From Lacticaseibacillus parakribbianus (GTDB lineage: Bacteria; Bacillota; Bacilli; Lactobacillales; Lactobacillaceae), in contig NZ_JANQBA010000009.1 in the NCBI RefSeq assembly GCF_025490915.1, positions 1 through 64,000 of the forward strand: a stretch of 64,000 nt of DNA, given 5' to 3'. Below, in pieces: positions 11,178-19,840 of the stretch; position 1 is the stretch's first letter, and every line of letters starts with the position of its first letter. The position numbers and the translations under genes were made by a program. The notes below the pieces were generated by a model. The model searched no databases. It was not told the DNA's origin and saw only the letters and a program-made list of their open reading frames with translations.

Positions 11178-12506
11178 TCAGGGGGTGGCCGCCTCGGTGG
11201 CCGCCGGCTGCGGCACGTGCAGCCGCAAGTCGACCAGCCGCGGCCCCACCATGCGGCCGGTGGTCAGCGTCATGCCGTTCTCAAGCGTCAGCGTGGTCGG
11301 CTTGACCGCGGAAGGCAAGGCGCCAAGCCGCGTGATCACAAAACCGGCGACCGTGTCGACGTCGGGCTCTTCAAGCGCCGTGTTGAACCGCGCGTTGAAG
11401 TCATTGAGCGTCATGCGCCCGGACACCAGGAAGTCGGCGTCGCCCAGCCGGGTGACCTCAACGGTGGCGGAGTCCGACTCGTCGTCGATGTCGCCGACAA
11501 TCTCTTCCACCAAGTCCTCGATGGTGGCCAGGCCGACCACCCCGCCGTACTCATCGAGCAGGACGGCCAGCTGCTGCTGCTGCTGGCGCATGGTGAGCAG
11601 AAGCGCCGGCACCGGAATGGTTTCGGGCACGAACAGCGGTGGGGTCATCACCTGTTCCAGCCGAACGTGATCGAAGCCGTCGCGCCGGGCGGCCTTCAGC
11701 AGGTTTTTGATGTGAACCACGCCGATCACCTTGTCCTTGTCGCCGGCGTAAACCGGAATGCGGGAGTAGATGTTGGCCAGAATCTGATCGATCGCGTCTT
11801 GATCGGGAATGTCGGCCGAGACCATGAACGCGTCGATGCGCGGCACCATCACGGCGCTGGCCAACGTGTCGTTCAGGCCGATGATGCCTTCGAGCATTTC
11901 GTACTCGCCGGCGTCGATCGCCCCGCTTTGCTTGCCGGATTCGATCACCGACACCATTTCGTCGCGCGTCACCTGGTTGGCGTCTTCGTGGTGCTTCAAC
12001 GGCGTCAGGCGCATCAGCAGGTTGGTCGAGGCCGCCAGCAGCCAGACGAAGGGCCGCAGCACCAGGCTCAACACGCTGATCGGCGTCACCGCCGCCTTGG
12101 CCACCGCCTCGGTCGAGGCCAGCGCCAGGCGCTTGGGGTAAAGCTCCCCGAACACCAAGGAGACGTAAGACAAGCCGACCGTGACCAGCACCACTGCCAC
12201 CTCCTTGGCCCCGGGCAGCGGCAAAAGCGGCGCCAGCCGGGCGGCGATGGTGGTCGCCGCCTGGGCCGAGGACAGGAAGCCAGCAAAGGTGATGCCGACT
12301 TGGATGGTCGCCAGGAAGTTGGTCGAGTCGTCCATGATGGCGACGAGGCGAGCGGCCTTGCGATCGCCGGCCTTGGCCTGGGCGGCCACCTTGCTGCGGC
12401 TCAAAGACACCACCGCGATTTCGGCGGCGGCAAAGCAGGCGTTCAGTACCGTCAGTAGCGCAATCAGCCCCAGCTGGGGCCACAGACTGGCAGGTGTGCT
12501 TTCCAT
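11178..12506 (-). CDS. CorC/HlyC-type transmembrane CBS-domain protein
   Basis: 442 residues. The N-terminal CNNM/DUF21 domain has four hydrophobic segments with the motifs AAAEIAVVSLSRSK and FGELYPKRLAL. Two CBS domains follow (VMVPRIDAFMV...; VMTPPLFVPETI... LLDEYGGVVGLATIEDLVEEIVGDI), then a C-terminal CorC_HlyC domain. Homologues take part in magnesium or other ion efflux or sensing. The long open frame upstream to 12758 is ignored because GGAGGACTT sits just before the ATG at 12506, and a strong promoter ends immediately upstream. Confidence 0.92.
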   Translation of the reverse strand: MESTPASLWPQLGLIALLTVLNACFAAAEIAVVSLSRSKVAAQAKAGDRKAARLVAIMDDSTNFLATIQVGITFAGFLSSAQAATTIAARLAPLLPLPGAKEVAVVLVTVGLSYVSLVFGELYPKRLALASTEAVAKAAVTPISVLSLVLRPFVWLLAASTNLLMRLTPLKHHEDANQVTRDEMVSVIESGKQSGAIDAGEYEMLEGIIGLNDTLASAVMVPRIDAFMVSADIPDQDAIDQILANIYSRIPVYAGDKDKVIGVVHIKNLLKAARRDGFDHVRLEQVMTPPLFVPETIPVPALLLTMRQQQQQLAVLLDEYGGVVGLATIEDLVEEIVGDIDDESDSATVEVTRLGDADFLVSGRMTLNDFNARFNTALEEPDVDTVAGFVITRLGALPSAVKPTTLTLENGMTLTTGRMVGPRLVDLRLHVPQPAATEAATP

Positions 12507-12560
12507 CTCACAAGTCCTCCAATTGTCGTTGCCGGCACAAAACCCGGCAAAGGTGCATTG

Positions 12561-12589
12561 AGTATAGCAAGCCCACCGCCGGATTTCAA
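12561..12589 (-). promoter_or_regulatory. promoter of the CBS-domain protein gene
   Basis: On the minus strand TTGAAA, 17 bp, TATACT. The -35 hexamer overlaps the stop codon of the upstream permease gene, so the CBS gene has its own start site as well as possible read-through. Confidence 0.75.
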
Positions 12590-13716
12590 GGCCGGTGCAG
12601 CTTGGCCCCCAGTAGCTGGGCCTTTTTGCGCTGGGTGCGGTGAAAGGCGTAAAGCTCCAGCGCGTAAGACACCACGGTCTTGGCGACGGCGTATACCGGC
12701 ACCGCCAAAATGGTCCCCATGATGCCGTACAAGTTGCCGGCGACCAGCAGCAAGACAATGATGGTCAGCGGGTGAATGTCCAGGCTGCGCCCGATCACGT
12801 TGGGGTAGATCAGGTTGCCGTCGGTTTGCTGCACGATCAGCACCACCACGATCACCAAGGCAACCTGCCCCCACCCAGTGGTCGCCGCCACCGCCAGGGC
12901 CGGGGCGATGCCCAAGTACGGCCCAAGGTACGGCACGATGGTGAAGACGCCGGCGACGAAGCCCAACAAAAAGGCGTAGGGTAGCCCGATCAGGAGGTAG
13001 CCGATGAAGGTGAAGGTACCGACGAACAGGCACTCGATCGCCTGCCCGGCGATGTAATGCGACAGCGTCTGGTTCATCCGGGAAAACACCGTGGCGACCT
13101 CTTGCTGGTAGCGCCCGGGCAAAAGGCGTTGTACCGCCGGCACCAAGCGGTCGCCGTCCTTGAGCATGTAAAATAGCACCACCGGCACCGTGATCACGTT
13201 GACCACCACGGCCGCGACGCTGCCGATCAGCCCGGGTAGCCCGGAGGAGAAGTTGCCCAGCACCTGGTTGAGCAAGGTGCTGGGTTGGACCTTGAGCTTG
13301 GCCACGACGCTTTCGACGTCGAATTGCTGGTACCACTGGTAACGCGCCAGCCGGTGAATGAAGGCCCGCAGCGTGACCAGAAAATCCGGCAGCCCGGTGA
13401 TCAGCTGCGTCACTTGGTTGACTAGGTTGGGAATGATGGCAGCGACGATCAGCACAAAGCCGGACAAAACCGCCACGAACACCAAGGCGATTGCGGCGCC
13501 TCGGGGAATGTGCAGCCGCCCCAAAAGCTTAACCAGCGGGTTGAACAGGTAGTACAAGAAGCCGGCGGTGATCAGCGGCACCAGAAGCGTCGAGAAGAAG
13601 GCCGCGATCGGCGCCACCAAAAAGCTCAGGTGCGACAGCGCAATCAGGAGCAGCGCGACGATCAGGGCCTCAAGCGACCAGTACATCAGCTTGGAGCGGC
13701 GCAGCTTTTCAAACAT
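12586..13716 (-). CDS. AI-2E family transporter (PerM/DUF20)
   Basis: 376 residues with about eight membrane segments: two pairs near the start, a soluble region around 110-150, then a C-terminal cluster carrying PYAFLLGFVAGVFTIVPYLGPYLG, the family hallmark. Members export diverse solutes, including sodium and possibly autoinducers, so the substrate is open. AAGGAGG precedes the ATG. Transcribed towards the CBS-domain gene, which follows after 79 bp. Confidence 0.9.
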   Translation of the reverse strand: MFEKLRRSKLMYWSLEALIVALLLIALSHLSFLVAPIAAFFSTLLVPLITAGFLYYLFNPLVKLLGRLHIPRGAAIALVFVAVLSGFVLIVAAIIPNLVNQVTQLITGLPDFLVTLRAFIHRLARYQWYQQFDVESVVAKLKVQPSTLLNQVLGNFSSGLPGLIGSVAAVVVNVITVPVVLFYMLKDGDRLVPAVQRLLPGRYQQEVATVFSRMNQTLSHYIAGQAIECLFVGTFTFIGYLLIGLPYAFLLGFVAGVFTIVPYLGPYLGIAPALAVAATTGWGQVALVIVVVLIVQQTDGNLIYPNVIGRSLDIHPLTIIVLLLVAGNLYGIMGTILAVPVYAVAKTVVSYALELYAFHRTQRKKAQLLGAKLHRP

Positions 13717-13793
13717 GTTTTTGCCTCCTTGGGGTGTGACGGTGGCTTGTGAATGCTATAATGGCGTCACTATTAATGAAAGCTGTGATTGTG

Positions 13794-14225
13794 ATGGAAT
13801 TCAACGTGACCCGTGACCTGACGTCTGCAACCTACCAAGACGCTTTGGCAATTCGCCAAACCGTCTTCGTGACGGAGCAAGGCGTCCCCCACGACCTGGA
13901 AGTCGATGCAAACGAGGCCAACGCGCTTCACTTCGTCGCCTACGAGAACGGCTTGGCCCTGGCCACCGCGCGGCTGTTGCCGGCCGAGTACGGCTACCAC
14001 GTCCAGCGCGTGGCGGTGCTTGCCCCTTACCGTCACCACGGCGTCGGCGAGGCGCTGTTGGCCCATCTGGCCGAGTTCGCCGCGGCTCACGGCGCAGCCG
14101 AGCTGCGCCTCGGGGCCCAAGTCCAGGCGGTCGGCTTTTACAAGCGCCTGGGCTACCACCTGACGGCTTTACCCGAGTTCACCGAGGCCGGCATTCAGCA
14201 CCGCGAAATGGCCCTCACCCTGTAG
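13794..14225 (+). CDS. GNAT acetyltransferase (ElaA-like)
   Basis: 143 residues with the GNAT fold. The start RQTVFVTEQGVP is typical of the ElaA type, the acetyl-CoA loop is VQRVAVLAPYRHHGVGEALL, and the C-terminal AVGFYKRLGYH is the closing motif. A TATAAT at 13757-13762 gives a short leader. Two upstream ATGs (13749 and 13776) are in frame; 13749 lies upstream of that -10, so 13776 or 13794 is likely. The ribosome binding site is weak in either case. Substrate unknown. Confidence 0.85.
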   Translation: MEFNVTRDLTSATYQDALAIRQTVFVTEQGVPHDLEVDANEANALHFVAYENGLALATARLLPAEYGYHVQRVAVLAPYRHHGVGEALLAHLAEFAAAHGAAELRLGAQVQAVGFYKRLGYHLTALPEFTEAGIQHREMALTL

Positions 14226-14226
14226 C

Positions 14227-14263
14227 ACAACGCCCCCGCCTAGCAATTAGGCGGGGGCGTTGT
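14227..14263. terminator. GC-rich hairpin between convergent genes
   Basis: ACAACGCCCCCGCCTA / TAGGCGGGGGCGTTGT, a perfect 16-bp stem between convergent reading frames. There is little T run, so termination may be inefficient or rely on the stem alone. Confidence 0.65.
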
Positions 14264-14265
14264 CG

Positions 14266-14781
14266 TCAATCGAACTCGTCGTAGCCTTCAAGCTCGTCTT
14301 CGTTGATGTACAAAATGTACTGCACGTCGCTCACGGCCCCGTTCGTCAGGTCGTAGCGCTCAAAGTAGTACGGGTGGCTGGTTTGGCCGATGTGCTGGGG
14401 AATCGGGAAGCCGGCCTTTTCAAGCATTTCCAGCCCTTTGTTGAAGCTGGTCTGAACCGGCAGCTGGTTCAACACACCCGAGGCCTTGGCCGCGGTCTTG
14501 CCGATGGTGCCGGCCGGCATCTGAAAACTTTCGAATCCGACCGGGGCCTTCGCGTCGTCTGGGACGATGCTGCCGATCCAGTACTGGAACTGCCCGTAAG
14601 GCGAGAAAATCACCATGTAGCTGCGGTTCGGCGCCGGCGTCAGGGCGTCGAGCTGATCAAACCAGTGGTTTTGGGCGAATTCTTCCCAGCAGGCGTAAAA
14701 CGTCCCCATCTGGTCGCTGTCGACCACGGTGTAAACCTTGCCGATGAACTTTTGTGGTACCTGATTCAGTAATGCTGTCAT
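14266..14781 (-). CDS. effector-binding-domain-like hypothetical protein
   Basis: 171 residues, soluble. The pattern of strands, with SYMVIFSPYGQFQYWIGS near residue 55 and HPYYFERYDL near 140, resembles the GyrI-like effector-binding fold, but the match is by eye. AAGGAG precedes the ATG. It follows the DUF402 gene by 13 bp and is probably co-transcribed. Role unknown. Confidence 0.5.
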   Translation of the reverse strand: MTALLNQVPQKFIGKVYTVVDSDQMGTFYACWEEFAQNHWFDQLDALTPAPNRSYMVIFSPYGQFQYWIGSIVPDDAKAPVGFESFQMPAGTIGKTAAKASGVLNQLPVQTSFNKGLEMLEKAGFPIPQHIGQTSHPYYFERYDLTNGAVSDVQYILYINEDELEGYDEFD

Positions 14782-14794
14782 GTTGTCTCCTTGC

Positions 14795-15331
14795 TCAGAC
14801 CCGGTGCGAAAGCTGCAGGTAGCGGTTGTACCACAAGTCGATGTAGGCCTGCGAGAACGGCCCTTTGCCGTGGTTGATCCAATCGACCAGCACCCGCACG
14901 TTGGCCTTCAAAATGCGGTCGGTAGTGGTCGGGTACTGCCACTTGCGGCGATGCGCCTCGTACTCGTCGACGTCCAGCAGGCGCTTTTCCCCATCCGGGA
15001 AGACCTTGACGTCCAGGTCGTAATCGATGTACTTGAGCGCCTCTTGGTCCATGGTCGCGGGGCTGGCCAGGTTGCAGTAATAAGACACCCCGCCCTCTCG
15101 AATCATCGCGATCACGTTGAACCAGTAATGCTTGTGGAAGTACACGATGGCCGGCTCCCGCGTCAGCCACCGCCGGCCGTCCGATTCGGTGACCAGCGTG
15201 TGGTCGTTGCAGCCGATTAAGGCGTCCTCGGAGGTCTTGAGCACCATGGTGTCGCGCCAGGTGCGGTGCAGCAGCCCGGGGTGCTTGTAGCTTTGAATGG
15301 CGATGTAGTCGCCTTCCTTGGGGATCCGCAT
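14795..15331 (-). CDS. DUF402 nucleoside tri-/diphosphate phosphatase (Ntdp type)
   Basis: 178 residues, the family length. The start [17 protein letters not shown] and the core [36 protein letters not shown] and YCNLASP match the Staphylococcus Ntdp family closely. These metal-dependent enzymes remove phosphate from nucleoside tri- and diphosphates. Conserved acidic metal ligands are kept in [17 protein letters not shown]. The frame extends 18 codons upstream, but the family begins at the chosen ATG. First gene of a two-gene unit. Confidence 0.92.
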   Translation of the reverse strand: MRIPKEGDYIAIQSYKHPGLLHRTWRDTMVLKTSEDALIGCNDHTLVTESDGRRWLTREPAIVYFHKHYWFNVIAMIREGGVSYYCNLASPATMDQEALKYIDYDLDVKVFPDGEKRLLDVDEYEAHRRKWQYPTTTDRILKANVRVLVDWINHGKGPFSQAYIDLWYNRYLQLSHRV

Positions 15332-15412
15332 AGTCAACCCGCTTTCAGTTTTTCTCACAGTCAGTATAACAAACTTTGCCCCCACCGCAAAATCGCGCCG
15401 CGGCGCCTGGCC

Positions 15413-16216
15413 TCAGTCGGCCTCGTGAGCCTCAAGCGCGGTTAGCACCGCATCGATGGCGTCCAGCTCATAGCCCTTGCGAAACAGCGCCTGCTTGACC
15501 CGGTTGCGCCGCTCGTAGCCCTCGTACTGGCGCTTGAGCCGCCACTGCTTGGCCGCGGCGGCCTCAAGCGCCGTTTGCTCCTGGGCAACGTCGCGCTCAA
15601 GCGCCAAGCCGGCCAGTGCCCCGGCACTTTGGTCGGTGTCAAACCCCTTTTGCATCAGCGCCAGCCGGATTTTTTGGCGCCGGTCGTTGAGCGGCTTTCT
15701 CGCGTTTTGCCGCGCGGCCTTGGCCGCCACGCGAGCGGCCACCGCGGCCCAATCGCTGGCCGGCACCGCCGCCAGCGCCTGCTCGCACAGCGCCTGGGAG
15801 ATCCCTTTTTGAACCAGCGCCGCCTTGGCGAGCTTGGGACCGCGGCTGCCCAGCAACAGGTTGTCGTGCAAAAAGGCCGCGGCGAACTTGGCGTCGTCCA
15901 GGTAATGCAAGTCGACCAGCCGGGCGATCACCGGGTCAATGGCGCTTTTGGGCAGGTCCTCTTTTTGCAGCCGCAGCCGCACCTCCTTGATGGATCGCAT
16001 CTGGTGGCTCAAATAGTCGAGCGCCACCGCGTTGGCCGCGGCGTTGACCTCCGCCGTTTTGATGGCGGCCTCAAGCTGGGCATCGACCGCCATCCCCTTG
16101 GCCAGCATGAACTGGATCAGCGTGCTTTCGCTGACGGGAAAGGCGTAGTGCCCATCCAGGAAAATGTTGTAGCGACCCGGCCGTTTCTGGGCGCTGATGC
16201 TGGTGATTGTCGGCAT
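15413..16216 (-). CDS. recX: regulatory protein RecX
   Basis: RecX binds RecA and limits filament growth. The 267 residues fit the longer Firmicutes form, with three-helix repeats: ALDYLSHQMRSIKEVRLRLQ, PVIARLVDLHYLDDAKFAAAF, RGPKLAKAALVQKGI and RQKIRLALMQKGF. The frame is open far upstream, but the ATG at 16216 has AAAGGA at a good distance and begins with MPTITSISAQKR, the usual start. Codon use is GC-rich like its neighbours. Confidence 0.93.
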   Translation of the reverse strand: MPTITSISAQKRPGRYNIFLDGHYAFPVSESTLIQFMLAKGMAVDAQLEAAIKTAEVNAAANAVALDYLSHQMRSIKEVRLRLQKEDLPKSAIDPVIARLVDLHYLDDAKFAAAFLHDNLLLGSRGPKLAKAALVQKGISQALCEQALAAVPASDWAAVAARVAAKAARQNARKPLNDRRQKIRLALMQKGFDTDQSAGALAGLALERDVAQEQTALEAAAAKQWRLKRQYEGYERRNRVKQALFRKGYELDAIDAVLTALEAHEAD

Positions 16217-16250
16217 GGCGAGTCCTTTCCAAGCAGCCGGCGAACCGGCG

Positions 16251-16272
16251 CTCACGTGAGTTATGTTATAAT
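16251..16272 (+). promoter_or_regulatory. promoter and palindrome of the Mga-like regulator
   Basis: CTCACGTGAG (16251-16260), a perfect 10-bp palindrome, lies just upstream of TATAAT (16267-16272). No good -35 is seen, so the gene may need an activator, or itself, at the palindrome. Confidence 0.5.
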
Positions 16273-16294
16273 ACAAGTAATTTGGAGTGACGGG

Positions 16295-17809
16295 GTGAAA
16301 CGCGTGTTTGAGGATAACTTTTTTGATAAGCGGGCCAGCACGAACTACCGGGTGTTCCGCTACCTGAAGGCCTTGCAGGACAGCGGCTTCACCATCAACC
16401 GCCTGGCCCACGAAAGCAAGCTCAGCTACTCGCAGACCTACAACGCCTTTCAAGACATCATGGTGGCGCTGCAGCTGATGCAGCACCGCGCCATCGCCGA
16501 CCTCAACGAAGCCGACTTTCGCGCGGTCGGCGGCGGCGTGTCGGTCGACACGTACCGCTACCACCTGCTGGCCGACACGGTCGCCTTTCGCTTCTTCGAC
16601 CAGCTGTTTCGCAGCGGCGGCTTCGATGTCCACGCCTTTTGCCAGCAGGAGGGCATCAGCCTGCCGACCCTGCGGCGCAAGATCGCCCCGTTCAAAGCCT
16701 ACATGGCGCAGTGCGGCGTGACCATGAACGCCGTCACCTGGGCGCTTGAAGGCAGCGAGCTGCGGGTGCGGCTGTTGCTTTTGACGTTTTATCAGCTGGC
16801 CTTTCGCGGCGTCGGCTGGCCCTTTGGCACCCGGCGCTTCCAGCAGGCCAAGGCGGATTTTGCCGCCATCACCGCCGCCGACCCGACGTGGTTTGCGCCC
16901 GGACGCGCGACCAAGCTCGACTTGATGGTGCTGGCGGTCCAGGCCCTGCGGCTCGATAACGGCCACGCGCTGGCGCCGAACAAGCGCTGGCAAGGCGTTG
17001 TCGCCGACGCCGGGATGACGCTTGCGCCTTTGATCTACACCCCGTCACGCTTTGCGACGCTGCCGCAGCCGATCAGGGCAGCCGAGCGCGACTTCTACTA
17101 CTTCTGCCGCGTTCACTTTCTGTCCTTTGACGCCGCGGTCAGCCCGGTGCAAGACCGCATCATGACCGCCTTTCGCGCCGGGGATCACGCGATTGGCCGC
17201 TTCGCTTCGGGGCTGTTGGACGCCATGATCGACGCCAGCGATCCGACCACCCGCGAGGCCGCCCCGTCACGCCACGCGGTGCTTTCAATCAACCTGCACC
17301 GCATGGCCCTGAGCTGCTACGTGGCCGACGGGGCCTTTGCCAAGCGGCTGGACTTCTTGCGGCGGCCCGAGCAAGACGCCGACAACGGCCGGCTGCCGCA
17401 GCTGATTCGCCGCTACTTCAACGGCCTGACGCCGGGCGACCCGGCCAGCGTGTTTCACCAGTACTACCCGTGCCTGCACCGCGACTTGTACAGCGTGATT
17501 GCCCCGGAGTTCCCGGTGCTCAACGCGGATCACATGCTCAACATCGCGGTCTTTGTGGACAGCGGCACCTTCGTCAACCGCGACTTGATGCAGTTTCTCA
17601 ACGGGCTCGACTTTGTGCGGCTGCTGGTTCCAGACCCCAAGCACCGCCCGGATCTCATCATCACGGCGCTGTCGGACACCGGCATCCTTCGCGCCTACTA
17701 CGGCGAGGCCGCCTTGGCCCACATCCAGCTGGTCCAGTGGGCGACCGACGCCGATGACAACGACTTTTTCCACCTGATGACCGTGCTGCAACACGCCCGT
17801 CGCACCTAA
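16295..17809 (+). CDS. Mga-like helix-turn-helix regulator
   Basis: 504 residues starting at GTG, with GGAG 8 bp upstream. The N-terminal 150 residues hold two winged-helix units: YRVFRYLKALQDSGFTINRLAHESKLSYSQTYNAF, then a region with QEGISLPTLRRKIAPFKAYM, whose recognition-helix layout is typical of Mga/M-protein regulators. A long helical middle (PRD-like) and a C-terminal domain resembling PTS EIIB (LVPDPKHRPDLIITAL) follow. Targets are unknown; it stands alone between recX and a small membrane protein gene. Confidence 0.7.
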   Translation: MKRVFEDNFFDKRASTNYRVFRYLKALQDSGFTINRLAHESKLSYSQTYNAFQDIMVALQLMQHRAIADLNEADFRAVGGGVSVDTYRYHLLADTVAFRFFDQLFRSGGFDVHAFCQQEGISLPTLRRKIAPFKAYMAQCGVTMNAVTWALEGSELRVRLLLLTFYQLAFRGVGWPFGTRRFQQAKADFAAITAADPTWFAPGRATKLDLMVLAVQALRLDNGHALAPNKRWQGVVADAGMTLAPLIYTPSRFATLPQPIRAAERDFYYFCRVHFLSFDAAVSPVQDRIMTAFRAGDHAIGRFASGLLDAMIDASDPTTREAAPSRHAVLSINLHRMALSCYVADGAFAKRLDFLRRPEQDADNGRLPQLIRRYFNGLTPGDPASVFHQYYPCLHRDLYSVIAPEFPVLNADHMLNIAVFVDSGTFVNRDLMQFLNGLDFVRLLVPDPKHRPDLIITALSDTGILRAYYGEAALAHIQLVQWATDADDNDFFHLMTVLQHARRT

Positions 17810-17815
17810 AAACAC

Positions 17816-17850
17816 GCGCCCCGCCCGGCTTACGCCAAGGCGGGGCGTTC
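17816..17850. terminator. hairpin between convergent genes
   Basis: CGCCCCGCC / GGCGGGGCG stem with a 13-base loop, shared by the Mga-like gene and the convergent gene at 17856. Confidence 0.7.
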
Positions 17851-17855
17851 GGCGT

Positions 17856-18245
17856 TCAGACCCGGCGACCGTGGTGGCTGGGCACCGCCTTGTAGCCGGT
17901 GAAGTAATTCATCAGCTCGTAGCCGCCAAGCGCGACGGCCACCAGCAGCGTCAGCCAACCGTTGTTCAACTGCTTGAACCAATACAAGGCCGCCGCCAGA
18001 ATCATCATCCCGGCGACAAAGGCGAGCTGCAACTGCTTGTTGGGCGTGATGGCAAAGCTGGCCTGCGGCGACTGGAACGCGATCTGGTGGGTCGCGGTGA
18101 AGCGGCCGACGCGAAACTTGACCACATCCCCGCGGCGAACCGTCAGCTCAAGGGTCTGGCCCGGGCTGAGCACATGGGTCTCGGCGTTGTGAAACACGAA
18201 CACCGGTGCTCTCATCTGGCCGTTTTGCGGGTACGTAATCTCCAT
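17856..18245 (-). CDS. small membrane protein, unrecognised
   Basis: 129 residues. The first 70 are strand-rich and soluble (LSPGQTLELTVRRGDVVKFR), the rest holds two membrane segments (LAFVAGMMILAAALYWF and WLTLLVAVALGGYEL) and a basic tail. AAAGGAG before the ATG at 18245 decides the start. Monocistronic, divergent from the methyltransferase gene. I do not recognise the family. Confidence 0.6.
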   Translation of the reverse strand: MEITYPQNGQMRAPVFVFHNAETHVLSPGQTLELTVRRGDVVKFRVGRFTATHQIAFQSPQASFAITPNKQLQLAFVAGMMILAAALYWFKQLNNGWLTLLVAVALGGYELMNYFTGYKAVPSHHGRRV

Positions 18246-18362
18246 GGGTCTGCTCCTTTGGTGAAACATTGTTGCTCCCATTATACGCGCAAGCCAAGTT
18301 TCCCGCCAGCCGCCGCGCCGGTGGATTATCGGGTATAATGGAGGCAACGCAAGGAGGACACC

Positions 18363-19730
18363 ATGGAAAATTCTGTCACAGTCGGCCAGCGCTTCCCGCT
18401 GACCATCAAGCGCCTGGACATCAACGGCGCCGGTATCGGTTACTACAAGCGCAAGATCACCTTCGTCACCGGCGCCTTGCCGGGGGAAGTGGTGGTGGCC
18501 ACGGTCACCGCGGTGCATGAGCGCTACCTTGAGGCCACCACACACCGCGTCAAAAGCGCGTCCAAGGACCGCGTCACGCCGGTCGACCCGCTGTACGGCA
18601 AGGTCGGGGGCATCGAGCTTGCGCATCTCGCCTACCCGGCACAGCTGGCCTTCAAGCGCGATGTCGTCGCCCAAAGCCTGGCCAAGTACAAGCCGGCCGG
18701 CTGGCAGCACTACGACTTGCGGCCGACCATCGCCGCACCCCAGCCACTGCACTACCGCAACAAGGCGCAGTTCCCGGTTCGCGTGATCGACGGCCACGTG
18801 GTCGCCGGGCTTTACGCCCCGCAGTCGCACACCCTGGTTCCACTGACGCGGTTTGCGACCCAGATGCCCCAAACAATGGCCGTCATCACCCGGCTTTGCC
18901 AGATTCTCGAGCGGCTCAACGTCCCGATTTACGACGAAAAGCACAACCGCGGCATCGTCAAGACCCTGGTGGTGCGTGAATCCGCCAGCACCGGTGAGGT
19001 CCAGGTAACCCTCATCACCCACACCGCCAAGCTGCCCCACCAGGCCGCGCTGCTCGCCGCCATTCAAGCCGAGCTACCGGCGGTGGTCACGGTGATGCAA
19101 AACGTCAACCCAGATCAAACCAGTCTGGTGTGGGGGCCGACCAGCACGCTGCTGGCCGGCCAGGCCACCATCACCGAGCGGCTGATGGGACTTGACTTCG
19201 CGCTGTCGCCGCAGGCCTTTTTGCAGCTGAACCCGTCCCAGACCCCAACGCTGTACCAAACCGCGCTCGAAGCGCTCTCGCTGGCTCCCAACGAAACGCT
19301 GGTCGACGCATACGCCGGCATCGGCACCATCGGCCTCAGCTTGGCGCAACACGCCAAGGAAGTTCGCGGCATGGACACGATTCCCGCGGCGGTGGCCGAC
19401 GCCAACCGCAACGCGGCGCAAAACGGCATTCAAAACGCGCATTACGAGGTCGGAACGGCCGAAACCGTGTTTCCCCAGTGGCTGCGGGCCGGCTTCAGGC
19501 CCGACGCCGTAGTGGTCGATCCACCGCGAGCGGGACTGGAGCCCGCCTTCATCACCGCCTTGCTCAAGGCGCGGCCCAAGAAGTTCGTCTACATCTCCTG
19601 CAACCCGTCGACGCTCGCCCGTGACCTGGTCAAGCTGACGGGGGCCTACCAAGTCGACTACATCCAATCGGTCGATATGTTCCCCCAGACCGCGCGGTGC
19701 GAGGCCGTGGTCAAGTTCACACGCAAATAA
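18363..19730 (+). CDS. rlmD: 23S rRNA (uracil-5-)-methyltransferase, RlmD/RlmCD type
   Basis: 455 residues: TRAM RNA-binding domain (about 5-60), a linker, then the class I methyltransferase with the AdoMet motif VDAYAGIGTIGLSL, DPPRAGL and the catalytic cysteine in FVYISCNPSTLARDL. It methylates uracil C5 in 23S rRNA. AAGGAGG precedes the ATG, and TATAAT is at 18334-18339. The cysteine cluster that holds an iron-sulfur centre in most family members is missing: the segment is PLYGKVGGIELAHLAYPAQL, where relatives have Cys before, within and after GG. Confidence 0.93.
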   Translation: MENSVTVGQRFPLTIKRLDINGAGIGYYKRKITFVTGALPGEVVVATVTAVHERYLEATTHRVKSASKDRVTPVDPLYGKVGGIELAHLAYPAQLAFKRDVVAQSLAKYKPAGWQHYDLRPTIAAPQPLHYRNKAQFPVRVIDGHVVAGLYAPQSHTLVPLTRFATQMPQTMAVITRLCQILERLNVPIYDEKHNRGIVKTLVVRESASTGEVQVTLITHTAKLPHQAALLAAIQAELPAVVTVMQNVNPDQTSLVWGPTSTLLAGQATITERLMGLDFALSPQAFLQLNPSQTPTLYQTALEALSLAPNETLVDAYAGIGTIGLSLAQHAKEVRGMDTIPAAVADANRNAAQNGIQNAHYEVGTAETVFPQWLRAGFRPDAVVVDPPRAGLEPAFITALLKARPKKFVYISCNPSTLARDLVKLTGAYQVDYIQSVDMFPQTARCEAVVKFTRK

Positions 19731-19739
19731 GCATGCCCC

Positions 19740-19777
19740 GCGGCGCCGGCTCTCCTTTTGGAGGCCGGCGCCGTTTT
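19740..19777 (+). terminator. terminator of rlmD
   Basis: CGGCGCCGGC / GCCGGCGCCG stem followed by TTTT. Confidence 0.8.
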
Positions 19778-19793
19778 GGCGTCAGTCGCGCCA

Positions 19794-19824
19794 CCAAAAA
19801 AGTCGAGGCACTCCCGCCTCGACC
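19794..19824 (-). terminator. terminator of the tetR gene
   Basis: On the minus strand GTCGAGGC, six bases, GCCTCGAC, then TTTTTT. Confidence 0.85.
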
Positions 19825-19840
19825 TTACGCTTACACTGAA

